A stretch of 64,000 bases of DNA from Lepus europaeus (taxonomy: Eukaryota > Chordata > Mammalia > Lagomorpha > Leporidae), in contig NC_084837.1 in NCBI RefSeq assembly GCF_033115175.1, positions 31,016,266-31,080,265 of the forward strand. Direction: 5' to 3'. Positions 10,690 through 22,914 of this stretch are shown here, one piece after another. The position numbers and the translations under genes were made by a program. The notes beneath the pieces are model-generated. The model searched no databases. It was not told where the DNA came from and saw nothing but the letters and a program-made list of their open reading frames with translations. Positions within the stretch are counted from its first letter, which is position 1; each line of letters starts with the position of its first letter.

Positions 10690-11322
10690 CTTCTAAATTG
10701 GAAACAGGGAGCCCTGGGTGTATGGAACCTCCCACAGTGACTGCCCAAAGTCCAGCCACACCCTGAGCTCTCCCATGAAGCCATAGCATTTTCTCAGTCC
10801 CAGCACCCAAGCCTCCCACAGTTGCAAGCACCCAGCCCCCTGTCAGTTCTTCCCGCCAGACTCAGGCTTCTCTGTCCAAGTTGGTGAAGCTGTTACATAA
10901 TATGTCCCAAATGGTGCCCACCCTCTATTGGCTTGTTTCAGTATGCCGGTTGTGGGATGGTCAGAGAAACAGGCCCCTCCCCTTTTATTCTCCTCTCATT
11001 TGGCAGGTACACTGTCTACCACAGGGCTCTAAGCTGGATTCCCATTAGTCTCTTTCTGCAGCTTTATCACCAGTATCTTAGGCTTCTGCAGACTGCTCTC
11101 ATTTCTCTCTAGAGCTTGTGATGAGATTCTCGGCTTCTGGGGTCCTGGGTTGTGCATATCACACCCTCCATGTATGTCCCCAGTGTCCCTCTAATTTGCA
11201 TGCAGTTCCCTTTGCTGTGATTTCCTTAACTCTTCCCTGAGACTGTACTCTCCATTTTTTTAAAACTAGCTTTTCTTAGACTGGAGCAGTAAATGCCTGC
11301 CCATTCTGCCATCTTAATCCCC
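10690..11322 (-). other. L1 5' UTR
   Basis: Less AT-rich than its surroundings, non-coding, and ending (element start) at AAGATGGCAGAATGGGC on the minus strand. In intact L1s this region holds an internal RNA polymerase II promoter; activity of this diverged copy cannot be judged from sequence. Confidence 0.8.
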
Positions 11323-11338
11323 TGGAAGCAACATTCTT
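11323..11338. repeat. Target-site duplication, right copy, of the 6-kb L1
   Basis: TGGAAGCAACATTCTT, matching 5329-5344 at 15 of 16 positions, directly abutting the L1 5' end. Confidence 0.9.
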
Positions 11339-11649
11339 ATCTCATCTTTCCACCTATAGCTATACTACTTTCTCATTGGAAATAACCCTAGTAACAAGTC
11401 TGCTTATTAATCTCTATAAACAGTCAATGTTTATATCATTTTCTAACATAGTTTCTAAAGAAGATGAAATTATTTCTTGAGATCATCAGGTGAAACAAAA
11501 TTGATGGATTGAGAGGAATTTTTTTAATACTTTGCTCCTTTGTAGATTTCAATAAATCTGACCTTTGGCTGATTAAGGACAGATACCTAGTTGACTTAAA
11601 GTTTCAGAGCACTTTTAGTTCTGACGAAAGAAAGTACTTTCTTACACCA

Positions 11650-11815
11650 CATTTAAAAAATTTATTTGAGAGAAGATGAGAGATCAAGGTGTTCCACATG
11701 GGTTTCGAGTACCTCCCAGTGTTAGAATTAGCAGGAAATTTGCATCAGAATCAAACCTGGCTATGCATTGTGGAAGGTAGGTGTGTTGAATGACATCTTA
11801 ATCACTAGGCTAAAT
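11650..11815 (-). mobile_element. CSINE relic, internally deleted
   Basis: TTTATTTGAGAGAAGATGAG, CCACATGGG, then AACCTGGCTATGCATTGTGG and CATCTTAATCACTAGGC follow CSINE order on the minus strand, with about half the body missing. The stretches on either side (11339-11649, 11816-11955) show nothing recognisable. Confidence 0.5.
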
Positions 11816-11964
11816 ATTTACTACTTATACCATATTTAATACATGACATAAATCTGGAGGAAAACAAATATTCTAATCAATACCACTTTGACTATATTTA
11901 AAATACATGACATAAACTTTGACCAAATTTCACTTCATTCATTCCTTAACAAGTTTTAAATGCA

Positions 11965-11983
11965 GTTTTTAAATTTATTTGAC

Positions 11984-12025
<42 letters not shown>

Positions 12026-12278
12026 TCCTTCTGTTGGTTCACCCCCAAATGGCAGCTACAGCTGGAGCTATGCCAATCTGAAGCCAGGAGCCAGGTGCTT
12101 CCTCCTGGTCTCCCATGCAGGTGCAGGGGCCCAAGCACTTGGGCCATCCTCCACTACTTTCCTGGGCCATAGCAGAGAGCTGGCTGGAAGAGGAGCAACT
12201 GGGACTAGAAACTGGTGCCCATATGGGATGCCAGCGCCCCAGGCAGAGGATTAACCAAGTGAGCCACTGAACCGGCCC
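11965..12278 (-). mobile_element. CSINE with GA microsatellite and TSD
   Basis: Minus-strand CSINE with a GA run at 11991-12022 (complement of the CT segment), body, and head complement ending ACCGGCCC at about 12278. TTAAATGCA at 11956-11964 and 12279-12287 is the target-site duplication. Confidence 0.95.
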
Positions 12279-12289
12279 TTAAATGCATT

Positions 12290-13412
12290 TTTTTTTCATG
12301 ATTTGAAAGCATTTTAATTTGTAGTGATGCTTTACAGTATTTAATGGTAAATAACTGGACAGAAAGACTCTTGCAGTGAGCAAGACTCCTTCTGCTGTGG
12401 TGGTGATAGGGCTTGAATGGTAAGCGTTCCAGTTAGCAGTAGATGTTCACTGTAATGTAATTTTCTCTTTATGTTTCAATTATATGGAAATGCTCTTATA
12501 GCAACAAGTCATTATGCTCTTCCAATGCAGTAAGCTACATTTGGAACATAGACATGACTTTCCTTCCTCCTTGGTATACAAAAAAATATACTCTGTAATA
12601 GAACCTATTTCCACATACTATTTCTTAAAGTCAGACAACTCTTTCTAATAAAAAGTCAAAGGAACATGGTAGATGCTTGCAATCCATTTCTAAGGTTTCC
12701 AAAATGTGGTAATTTGTGCCAACAGTCAGATGACAGCCAGGAAAGGAGTGGTTGGATTTGCACTTAGTTCTGAACTCTTCAGATAAGCAGTTACAATGTT
12801 TATCCCTGTGAAGTCAATCTTGTTTCCATGCCAAATTGTTTCTTCAACAATAAAGAAGTAAAATAAATTATAGCCAGAGATGCAGTATTTTGTGTATTCC
12901 TCAGCCTACCTTAACAAATTATTTAGCATGAATTACCTGAAAATAACTGATCTATCATTGATAGAGTGATGGCAAATAATACTATGCTTATGAAAATTGG
13001 CAGTTGTTTCTCTATTCTTTTATATGTTACCTGAATATCACATTTTCTAATATCTTAGAAAATAAGATATATTAAGAAAAACTGAATGATGACCAAATCA
13101 AAGTTATACAAACTACATTAAAGATATATATATATATATATGCATATACATTTACATATATATATGTATATATATAAATTTGTAGTTTTCTTAGGATGTA
13201 GAGGAAGACTGTTTCATACCATAGTGCCCTGTGTATGTATTCACTTTGTCAGCTCAGTCAATAATTCAAGCAAGCCCAGAGACTTTTAGGGCAAAATCAC
13301 AATTATGCTAACAAGAAGTAAAAAAAAAAAAAAAATTCAATGATTTGATCTTAGCTCATGAAAAATATCTTCAGCTGTGATCGTGTAATCCATGCATCCC
13401 ATAGAGTGTGGT
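12290..13412. other. Unassigned AT-rich sequence with TA microsatellite
   Basis: No gene or named repeat seen. 13125-13177 is a TA/TATG-type simple repeat (ATATATATATATAT, then ACATATATATATGTATATAT). 13321-13335 is a poly(A) run with no upstream signal. Confidence 0.5.
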
Positions 13413-13436
13413 TTCAGGTATACTTTTTTAAAAAAG

Positions 13437-13786
13437 TTTTTTTTTTTTTTTTTTTTTTTTGACAGGCAGAGTGGACAGTGAGAGAGAGACAGAGAGCAAG
13501 GTCTTCCTTTTGCTGTTGGTTCACCCTCCAATGGCTGCCGCGGTAGGCGCGCTGCGACCAGCGCACCGCGCTGATCCGATGGCAGGAGCCAGGTGCTTCT
13601 CCTGGTCTCCCATGGGGTACAGGGCCCAAGCACTTGGGCCATCCTCCACTGCACTCCCTGGCCACAGCAGAGAGCTGGCCTGGAAGAGGGGCAACCGGGA
13701 CAGGATCGGAGCCCCAACCAGGACTAGAACCCAGTGTGCCGGTGCCGCAAGGGGGAGGATTAGCCTAGTGAGCCGCGGTGCCGGCC
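13437..13786 (-). mobile_element. Young-type CSINE nested in another CSINE
   Basis: T24 tail at 13437-13460, GACAGGCAGAGTGGACAGTG, GC-rich body with CGCGCTGCGACCAGCGCACC, and head complement GGTGCCGGCC ending at 13786. AAAAAAG at 13430-13436 and 13787-13793 is its target-site duplication, which lies in the A-tail of the next CSINE. Confidence 0.96.
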
Positions 13787-14111
13787 AAAAAAGATTTATT
13801 TTTATTTATTTGAAAAACAGAGTTATAGAGAGAGGTAGAGCAAGAGAGAAAGGGAGAAGTCTTCCATCCACTGGTTCACTCGCCAAATGACCACAATGGC
13901 CAAAACTGAGCTGATGTGAAGCCGAGAGCCAGGAGTTTCTTCTGGGTCTCCCACACGGATGCAGAGGCCCAAGGTTTTGGGTCATCTTCTACTGTTTTCC
14001 TAGGCCATAGCAGAGAGCTGGATTGGAAGTGGAGCAGCTGATACTTGAACTGGTGCTCATGTGGGATGCTGCCACTATGGATTTAATCTGCTGCACCACA
14101 CCGCTGGCCCC
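13787..14111 (-). mobile_element. CSINE, host of the nested insertion
   Basis: Minus-strand CSINE: AGATTTATTTTTATTTATTT, GA-rich segment, body, and head complement CCGCTGGCCC to about 14111. Its tail continues at about 13428-13436 on the other side of the nested copy. TCAGGTATACTTTT (13414-13427) and TCAGGTACGCTTTT (14112-14125) are its target-site duplication (12/14). Confidence 0.95.
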
Positions 14112-14125
14112 TCAGGTACGCTTTT

Positions 14126-17100
14126 GAAAGGGAGGCTGACCTCAATGCATCTACAGTCTATTGCATGGTCTGCAGAATTGTCTGTCAGTGAGCAGTGCTT
14201 CTCCTACATATTTCAATCATGTGCATCATCAAAGTGAACCTTTTTGTGCCCACAATGAGACATTAAGAAAATTTCTGTAGAAGACTTTAGGTAGTATTCC
14301 TGAAGCTGCAGAGTCATAGAGTTGCAAGGAGTTTGTAAACTGACTGGGGAGTTGAGAATGGAAGCCTTTTATTCCCCTCTTTATTGACTATCATTACACA
14401 TAGGTTAGTTCTTTCCATACTCTACAAAATTTGGAAGTTGACTTCCTTATTATTAGATTGGTAAAGATTGTGTATCAGAATAAAATAAGAGCCACAAACA
14501 ACAATGTGAAAAAGCTCTGAGAAACTTGTTGTTGATTAGTATGTTAACATGTAAAGTTAAAATTAGAAGAAACATTGGAATAATTTTTAACCTCAAACTT
14601 AAATTCCACTTGGAAATCTTAAAGAATAATAGAGACAATACATAAATGTATTATAAATAGCAAACATCACTAAAAATTAAACCTCACTAAAATTAATGAT
14701 CATTAGTCTGTAGTCCTCTGGTTTACCTTATTGGCACAATTTTCTTGTGCATCTTTATTGAAATGTTAAATTATCTCTCTCCATATGGCTATCATTGATT
14801 ATAAATTCTTTTAATACTTGGTTATAATAAATAATATAAATATAAATAATATAATATAATATAATAATATATAATATATAATATATATTATATTATATAT
14901 AATATATATTATATAATATAAATATAAATATAAATATAAATATAAATATAATAAATTCATATGATAAAATCTGAGTTTGGCTGTTACAAATCATATTAAA
15001 GACAATGAATACCTTAACACTTTGAGGAATGAACAAAGAATATTTTTGGTTTGATTAACACTTTCTTCATTTTGGAACACATTGCAATGAAATATCCTTG
15101 GAGACAGGTGGTAGCAGCAGGGTGGACCGTATTTTGGCTCCTTAAAGTAGGCATATGTTTTATTAAAATTAATCTAGCCTAAAATCATTGTGCTTTTATC
15201 ATATGGCATATATCCTTTGCACTTTGATCATCCTATTTTTATGAGTAGGATAATAATTTCTGTTTGAAAAAAAATCTTGGCCCTCCCTTGTTTATCTCCC
15301 TTGTTTATCTCCATGTGCAAATGGAGTGACATTCTTTTCAAGCACTTGTTCTTGTCAGTCTTGTCAACTTTCATAAGAAAATGTCAGTCCAGCTTCTGGG
15401 TTGAGGAGCTGTTGAAACATATGTCCTTGCACTTAACTGGAAAAACAGAGTAGCTGCATTCCAGGTACTTGTCAGGGAATATAATCCTCAACTCACTGCG
15501 ATTCAACAGTTAACAGAAACTCAACAGGGAGAAATGATATTTATTAAGGGTTGTCTGAGGAGGATGCAGTCTGTCCATTCACATGGATACTCTTAAATCT
15601 ACATCACCTAAACTAGACAAGCTAAAAATCTGGCACACCGCTCTGGTCCTCATGAGAGTATGCTTACTAACTTGTGAAGTGTCATTTTGCCATAAACTTA
15701 CGCTTAGTGATTTTAGAAGGAGCAGATCTTTGAAACCCACTGTGTTTACAGTGAGTATGTTTTTAATGATTCTTCACTACATTACACACTTTTTATGAGA
15801 GCACAGAGGAAAAAATTCTCTTTCATGTAAGTTGCAAACATGGTTGTGCTGTTTCAGCTGGTTTGTTTATAAGCACATAGATAATCATTCACCCCTGTTT
15901 GCACCTTTAACTTGTTATTTGCCAGCAGGAATAAGGCTAAAATTGTCACCAATTTCTGGAACGAATGTAGGAGGTCACAACATATATTTTGAGACCTAAT
16001 TGCACGTCCAGATTCACCATATTTGTCCATACCTAATTTATCCCTTGTTCTGGGTAAGATGGGTTGAAAAGTCTTTAGGAATAGTTGAGTCTGGAAGTGC
16101 AGTGGTTCCTAGATAAGGAAGAAGGACTCACTTGATTTATACAGCACAATGCTTTTGGTCTATAGCTACCTACATACTTCAATGGTATCTCTTAGTTCCA
16201 GGCCATAATATTATGTTATCTTTGTCTGGGGCTCAAACATTCCGCTTTCCACTTTTGATCATATTCCAGTGACCTATTTTTTCTACTTATTTTTCACTGA
16301 TGAAAGGGTCTTTCTAGGAAACTGAAGAGATGGGTGAGGAGGAGATAGAATCTGCAGTTGAGAAGGAGAGCAGCAGGAATTGCTTTCTTTTGGAATCCCT
16401 TTCAGGAACAGAAACATCTGTGTCTGGAGTCAACCATCCATATAAAATATTGGCACTAATCCACCAAGTGAACATGTGAGCCAGGCCATTAGTCACACAG
16501 ATGTCTTTTTCACAGCTTGTGTCAAAATCTGTCACGGATTTTGGCAGTGGCAGGTAACTCGCTCTTTCAGGGATATAATCACACACTACAGAGATTAGAA
16601 ACCTTAATTTTCGTCAAATGTTAGAAGATCTTTTTGCTTTTTACAGAGTAACACTTAAAGCAATATTTTCCAAACTTATCTATGGAGGATGGCAAGCATT
16701 TTCTTTTACCAGCTTGCAATGTTTTTAATGTAATAAGAATATGCTAAAATGATAATGCAGTGAAGTTTTCATGAATGTAAGTTATTTAATTCAAAAGTCT
16801 GTTTCATTTTGAGATTATGTACATTCTACTTCTAAGTTTATGTGCTTTCAATTATGAAACTGATAATAGGTTTTTTTACAAAACATACTCACTGTTAAAT
16901 AATAATAATAATAACAAACTGAGTCTCTAGGGCTGGCAAATATGGTTATTCAGGTTCTTTATTCCCTATGACAGTAAAAATATGAATGAATTACATGTTT
17001 GCTGATTATCCACTTTCTGGAAGCAACTAACCGAAAGGATATCAGCTTTTCATGTACCAGATATTCCTCTTTCTTCCCTTCATTAGAATATTTTGCTGTT

Positions 17101-17627
17101 GCTTGTCACTAAGGAATACTGATTCATAATGAAAATGTTGTGGAGATGAGAAGATAATTACCCATAGCTTTGTTAAATAGTATGGAACAGATTACTATGT
17201 TTTACTGATATGATAAAGAAGACAACTCTGGAACCTTTAAAGACAATTTGTACAACTCAGGCCTCAAAGTTTTCAGTTGTCAGTAGCAACCCTTCTTTCT
17301 CAGGTTGTTGATTGGCACAGAGAAGTACTGCCAGTTCTTCTAATTTATTTAATGTAATACAACAGAATGTAAGACAGGGAGGCATTTATGCATTGTCTGC
17401 TATCCTACTACATCTTTAGGAAATTAGTTTGAATGATTTTCTACTAGATTTCTAGTCTTCTTATAAACATGTATTAAAGATACCCTCTGTGTAAATGCAT
17501 GTCCATATACTCACATATTACTTGACATATCCCAGATGAAATGGAATGGGATCAGAGTTACTGAAAGGTGAGAGACAACCTATAATTGTGCATTAAATGC
17601 AACGGACACAAAGCCAGCGATTCACCA
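14126..17627. other. Unassigned AT-rich sequence
   Basis: About 3.5 kb with no CSINE, no L1 and no coding signal. It contains the AT-rich repeat at 14815-14956, a 13-bp tandem duplication (TCCCTTGTTTATC at 15284-15296 and 15297-15309) and an ATA trinucleotide run at about 16900-16914. The minus frame at 16314-16586 (90 codons) has no family motif. Confidence 0.5.
14815..14956. repeat. AT-rich, self-complementary simple repeat
   Basis: Nearly pure A/T: repeated ATAATAT and TATAAATA units, with stretches such as ATATATTATATTATATATAA that are their own complement. This kind of sequence can form hairpins and is unstable. Confidence 0.9.
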
Positions 17628-18080
17628 ATTTTAAAAATTAGATTTAAAAATCATTCAAATTGATTCAACTTGAAACCATTATACTTAGTGAAATAAACCA
17701 ATCCCCAAAAGACAAATATCCTATGTTTTCCCTGATTTGTGTTAACAAATATACAGAGTACAAAAAATGTGATATATATGACTGAAATTGACATCTTGAG
17801 ATTTGATTATTGTTTATAGTCCTTGTCTATACTCTTGATGAATAGTGGTTTTTCTACTTATGACTTGTTGAATTCTTTATGTGGTGGATGGTTAAGCTTG
17901 TAATTAAAAAATAAGCTGAAAGTATATCATTGTGAAATTAAAAAAATAACAAAAGAAGGAGGAAGAGAGATGGGAGCATAGGCAGGCAAGATGGGAAGAA
18001 GTATCACTATGCTCTTAAATCTCTATGTATGAAATACATGAAATTTGTTCACCTTATATAAATAAAATTATTTAAAAAGT
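17628..18080 (+). mobile_element. Old L1 3' end
   Basis: Plus strand: the ORF2 C-terminal landmark (ACCATTATACTTAGTGAAATAAACCAAT, read in pieces) is followed by AAAAGACAAATATCCTATG, a 3' UTR with a GGAGGAAGAGAGATGGGAG purine stretch, and an AATAAAATTATTTAAAAA end. The layout matches the ends of old mammalian L1 families. It is 5'-truncated. Confidence 0.75.
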
Positions 18081-18660
18081 CATACAAATAACACTACCTA
18101 TCACTACATGATTGCCACCAGGATAGGGAAACATGCTGGTTTTGTATCATTTAAGTTTCTGTAGAAATCTTAATCCTAACTAATTGCACTACGGTGGAAA
18201 TCCAGGTCCATAAACATATCTCATCCAGGAAGGAGTTTTGCTAGGTTGAATGACTGCAGGCGATATTTTAAGCTAAAGGGTTTTTCGTTCTTTTTTTTTC
18301 CTGGAAAGGCAAACATTTATTCACTCTGGGTAAAATATGCTACTGGATTCTGTTTTAGAAAATGCAGTTCCATTGAAATATTTATATGAGATAATTCTTA
18401 GAATATAATAAAAATATACTTGCACATTCTTGTATTACTGACTTTATGGATATTTATAATGAGTGAGATTGAAAAGTTACCCTTTAGGAACTAATTTAGT
18501 CAAGAAAATCACTTTAATAAGGCATAAGATTTTGGCTTTTCCTTCTCCCAGAACCTCACATGATAAGCCACTTCATCTATTTACAGTGGGGTTCTAAGTA
18601 CTATAGATATTTTATGGAAGTGTTCCTTATAAATAATTTTTATAATAGATTTGGGATTTT
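18081..18660. other. Unassigned AT-rich sequence
   Basis: Nothing recognisable apart from a T-rich tract near 18291-18300. Confidence 0.5.
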
Positions 18661-18661
18661 T

Positions 18662-18974
18662 AAAAACTATTTTATTTATTTATTTTAGAGGTAGTGTCAC
18701 AGGGTGAGAGGGAGAGACAGAGAGAAAGTACTTCCTTCTGTCTGTTCACTCCCCAAATAGCCACAACGGCCAGAGCTGCACGGATCCGAAGCCAGGATCC
18801 CGGTCTCCCATGTGGGTGCAGGGGCCTAAGCACTTGGGCCATCTTCTACTGCTTTCCCAGGCCATAGCAGAGAGCTGGATTGGAATAGGAGCAGCCGGGA
18901 CTAGAACTGGTGCCCATATGGGATGCCAGCGCCACAGGCGGAGGATTAGCCTACTGTGCCACAGTGCCAGCCCC
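18662..18974 (-). mobile_element. CSINE
   Basis: Minus-strand copy: TTTATTTATTTATTTTAGAGG, GA segment, body with GGGGCCTAAGCACTTGGGCC, and head complement CACAGTGCCAGCCCC ending at 18974. Confidence 0.95.
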
Positions 18975-19075
18975 TATAAATATTTTGAAAAATCACTTTT
19001 TAAGATATGAATGAAATTTAAATCATTTTATTTGAATGTTAATGATCTCAAAAGGTTTAGATCTCAACAGATTTA

Positions 19076-19396
19076 AGATTTCTTATATTAATTTGAAAAG
19101 TAGAGTGACAAAAAGAGAGGGAGACTCAGGGAAAGATACCTTCCATCTACTGTTTCATTCCCCAAATGGCCACAATGGCCAGGGCTGATCCTGTCTGAAC
19201 CCGGAGGGAACTTGATTTGGATCTCCCATGTGGGAGACAGGGGCCTGAGTGCTTTCACCATTTGCCCCTTTCCTGGGCATAGTAATAGAGTGTTAGATCA
19301 GAAGTGGAGCAACTGGAACTCAAACTGGTGTTCTGATATGGGCTGCCGGTATTGCAGGTGGCAGCTTCAGCATAACCCACTGTGCCACGGTACTAT
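19076..19396 (-). mobile_element. CSINE, older copy
   Basis: Minus-strand copy: TTAATTTGAAAAGTAGAGTG, GGCCACAATGGCCAGGGCTG, CTCCCATGTGGGAGACAGG, and head complement CACTGTGCCACGGTACTA. It is more diverged than its neighbour at 18662. Confidence 0.88.
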
Positions 19397-19399
19397 TTT

Positions 19400-20868
19400 T
19401 TCCTTAAAGAATCACAGTATTTGATAATATGAGTACTAAATATTCTGGTTCTACTAAAGTTTTTGGGAAAAAGTAGGCTATGGAATCAACATCAAATTCT
19501 GCTACCTTTCCTAAGAATACATGTTGGTTTTCATGTGCTCTCTCTCACTGTCCTTTAGGGTCTCTGCTTTAAATCCTATCTCCTTTCATATTTCCTTCCT
19601 TTGAAAATATTTTCCTTCCAGTCATACATTTCTTTGACTTAAAGCCTGTTTGTGTTTGTCCTCTGTGCAGTCCTGATTGCAAGTGGGTTTGTTGCAATGT
19701 TAAAATATCTATTTCTGGAAATATTTGAGACAACTTTAAAGGCAATCTAAAATATGAATGCAACTGTGGAGCAAGAAGATAACTATGACTTCCTCATGGG
19801 ATTCTTCTCTGTGTCTTGACTTCACTTTCTAGTAAGAGAGGTCTCATCCGTGATACCACATAATTTTCAAACAAATGAGGTACATACTAATAGTGGGGAA
19901 GAAAACTAAAATGGAACACAAACCTTTCCTCCTTTCAAGGATAGAAATAAGAGATTATGCTATCATCTTGGGAAAATCTTTTAGTAATTCTTTCTACTAT
20001 TTATACTTGTGTAATAAAATTCAGATTGAATTTCCTCTATAGTATCTTAGAATCCTAAAGGCAAGGAACATAGCAACCAGATTAATTTTATTAGGCTCAC
20101 AAACTGAAATTTACATATTTCACAGAGGATCCAATCCAACCTCTATAATATTCCACATTTCACTTTGAGCTCATTCTTTCTTTTGTATTTATTTATTTGT
20201 CTATTTACTTATTTAATGGGCTCTCAAGAAAGAATGATCTGTTCTACCAAACTTAAGTGAAGAACTTTCAGAGTTGACCATTTGCAAATTAAAAGAAAAT
20301 TAAACCAATATTTCAACATGACAAAATAATATAAATTTAAAATACCTACACTATGTTAAATGTAAACTACAGTGGTAAACATTACTTTAGATCACAGCTA
20401 CATGAATGTCTTTCTTTAAATAAGTTGCCACAAGGCAAAGTTAGCACAGCCCGATCAATAATGCTGTTTTAAAATAAGAAAACCTTGAAGCAGGCTGTAT
20501 AGATGGGTGAATATGTTTTCTCCTCAGCACTTTTCAGTACTAATAATTTTTCCCTCTCTTCCCTGCCATAGTTGAGTAAAATAGCCAATAGCAAAACCAT
20601 TTTTTTTCTTGCTTTAAGACTTGCTTACCATGGTTAATATACTAACATCAGTCAAAGTAATGCTCAAAAGGAAATAAATAGCCATACATTGTCTCACATA
20701 TTTACTCCTTGCTGTGGCTCAGAAAATGTGAGCCTGAATCCTTACTGTGTTTTAGAGTTATGACTTGGTTTGTAAAGCAATCTGAGGGTGAGGGTATTTA
20801 TATATTCTTTTCCATGTACAAGTATGTTCTCTGGTTATGATGCAGTTGATCACTATTTATAATCATTT
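19400..20868. other. Unassigned sequence
   Basis: About 1.5 kb with no gene. A TTTATTTATTTGTCTATTTACTTATTTAA stretch (20189-20217, read in pieces) is simple T/A-rich sequence and not a recognisable SINE tail. Confidence 0.5.
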
Positions 20869-20884
20869 AATCACAATGTCTTTT

Positions 20885-21200
20885 AAAGAATTTTGTGTTT
20901 ATTTGGAATGCAGAGAGAGAGAGAAGGGAGAAGAGAGCAAGAGAGATCCTCTGGTTTGCTCCACAAATGCCTGCTCTAGCTGGAACTGACCAGGCAAGAG
21001 TTAGGAGCCCAAAACTCAACTTACTTCTCCCATGTGGGTGGCAGGGACCCAAGTACATAGGCCATCACTACTGCCTCCCAGGGTGCTCATTAGCAGAAAG
21101 TTGGAACTGGAAGCAGAGCTGGGACTGAAACCAAGACACTTTGATTTGAGATGCAGGCATCCCAGCTGGTGTCTTAAATGCTGTGCCAAATGCCTGCTCC
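20885..21200 (-). mobile_element. CSINE, older subfamily, with TSD
   Basis: Minus-strand copy: TTGTGTTTATTTGGAATGCA, GA segment, CTCCCATGTGGGTGGCAGGG and TGTGCCAAATGCCTGCTCC. Flanks AATCACAATGTCTTTT (20869-20884) and AATCATGTCTTTT (from 21201) look like a target-site duplication with a small indel. Confidence 0.88.
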
Positions 21201-21214
21201 AATCATGTCTTTTG

Positions 21215-21727
21215 AATTAGGTCCATGAATAAGTAGAGTTTATTGGACCTCTTATGGAATGGTTTAAAATTCAAAGAAAAGCCAATATGTTTTTGAATTT
21301 CCCAGTAAAGAAGGGATTAGAAGTGGGGTAGCAATAGATTTTGATTTTGTTGCAATTAGTTGATCACTTTAATTTCCTGGACCTCATATTTCTTCTTCCA
21401 CACTGCATACCTTCCCTTCACATCCCTTGTGTGTGAAGTGCAAGTGACAAAGAATGAGAGTTTTCTGCTGTCTTGAGGGGCTGATTTCACAGTGGCAGAT
21501 GGGATTTGGAAGAACTAGTGTTCTAATAACTGTTCTTCTAGTCAAAAGCCTGGGGAAATTGGGAAAAGTTTGGATTTTTAAATTGGCATCTATTGATGTA
21601 ATAAATGGGAGTATGGGAGTAGTTCATAAAATATAAAGTGCTTTTATCTAGTAGACTGTCACTTATGTAACACTAGAATAATTTAATTAATAAACATTAC
21701 ATATAAACACTACATATAACTATATAA

Positions 21728-21771
<44 letters not shown>

Positions 21772-22485
21772 CATTAGCTGTTTATTTAGAAATCAGTTTG
21801 GCTGGTAAGTTTGCTTTAAGTAACTGCATTACAGTTACTTCTATATGTTCTCATTCATTTCTTCCAGGACAGCCAATTTTATAGTTACATGGAAATTTTT
21901 AATAAGATAATTTCTTTCCTTTTATATGTACCACAGAACTTTTAGGCATTTCCACTGGAAGAGTGATAGCCATTAAGTATCTATTATTCAAAAGCTCTAT
22001 GTATTTCTAATAAATATTAAACACAAGGCAAACAGCAGTATAGATCAAGAAAAAGTTGGAAATGAAAACCAAACCAAAACCAGGCATGTATTGAAATAAC
22101 AACTCATTTAAATAATTGGTTTTTCTGATTATAAAAGGTAGATTAATAGCACAGGCAATAAAGATGTGTGTAAGGGAAGGAATTCCAGTGTGGTGAAGAT
22201 GAGGAGTAAAAGGGAAAATAGATGGATAGAACAGGCAGTAGACACTAAAAGCTTTTTCTGCAATCAGGTCTTACGATGATTTTGAATTAAAAAAGGAATT
22301 CATATAATTGGGGGAATATAGAATATTTACAAATGTATTGACATTTTTTCTTCATTTTGTTAAGTGATTTATATAATATTCAACATTATTGAATTATTTA
22401 ATAATTTTATACCTATGGGTTTAATATCTAAGAGTACATATGAATTTAAAATACTGGAAGTAATTTTTGTTAAGTAACATGTATA
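21215..22485. other. Unassigned AT-rich sequence
   Basis: No gene. It holds the AT dinucleotide run at 21730-21768 and otherwise nothing I can name. Confidence 0.5.
21730..21768. repeat. (AT)19 microsatellite
   Basis: Uninterrupted AT dinucleotide run of about 19 units; likely length-polymorphic. Confidence 0.95.
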
Positions 22486-22492
22486 GATGAGT

Positions 22493-22807
22493 TTTTTTTA
22501 ATATAATTATTTATGTGAAAGGCAGAGTTACAGAGAAAGAGAGGGAGAGAAATCTTCCATCTGCTGGTTCAGCTCACAAATGGCCGCAACAGCAAGGGCT
22601 GGGCCTTGCCAAAGCCAGGAGCCAGGAGCTTCTTCCAAGTCTCCCACATGGATGCAGGGCCCAAGCACTTGGGTCATCGTCCATTGCTTACCCAGGCCAT
22701 CAGCAGGGAGCTGAATCCAAAGTGGAGCAGCCAGGACTAGAATCAGTGCCCAAATGGAATGCTGGCATTGCAGGCAGCAGCTTAACCAGCTATGCCACAA
22801 TGCTGGT
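22493..22807 (-). mobile_element. CSINE with TSD
   Basis: Minus-strand copy with TTATTTATGTGAAAGGCAGA, body and head complement CCACAATGCTGG. GATGAGT at 22486-22492 and 22808-22814 is the target-site duplication. Confidence 0.94.
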
Positions 22808-22914
22808 GATGAGTCTTATTGCAATTGTGATTTGGTGTTTTCCATTGCCTGCTCCTTCTGGTTGTCACCTTTTTTCTTGACAACCTCATAGAGTTGTCTA
22901 TGTATTTTTTCATA

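Larger units (their letters stand above)
5345..11322 (-). mobile_element. LINE-1, near full-length, minus strand
   Basis: Autonomous non-LTR retrotransposon running from its 5' end at 11322 (minus-strand start GGGGATTAAGATGGCAGAAT, the usual L1 opening) to its 3' end near 5345. In element order there is a GC-richer 5' UTR (11322 to about 10690), an ORF1 remnant (about 10680-9930), an ORF2 remnant (about 9925-6770) and a long 3' UTR (about 6765-5345) with AATAAA near its end. Two CSINEs (8953-9325 and 9435-9766) interrupt ORF2. Most of the ORF2 endonuclease-to-RT linker, about 1 kb or more, is missing. A 15/16 target-site duplication flanks the whole unit. Frames are broken throughout, so it is a dead copy. 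I place it in a lagomorph L1 lineage because its 3' UTR resembles the rabbit-type copies at 29-31 kb. Confidence 0.95.

Noticed and set aside
13321..13335. Poly(A) run as another processed 3' end
   Set aside because: No AATAAA at the right distance upstream and no recognisable source sequence.
13459..13890. 143-codon plus-strand reading frame (likewise 28751-29107, 37354-37740, 39411-39794, 56381-56680, 59823-60152)
   Set aside because: All lie over CSINE bodies and recur because the SINE is GC-rich with few stops; the predicted peptides are SINE shadows (WPKCLGPAPHGRPGEAPGS-type text).
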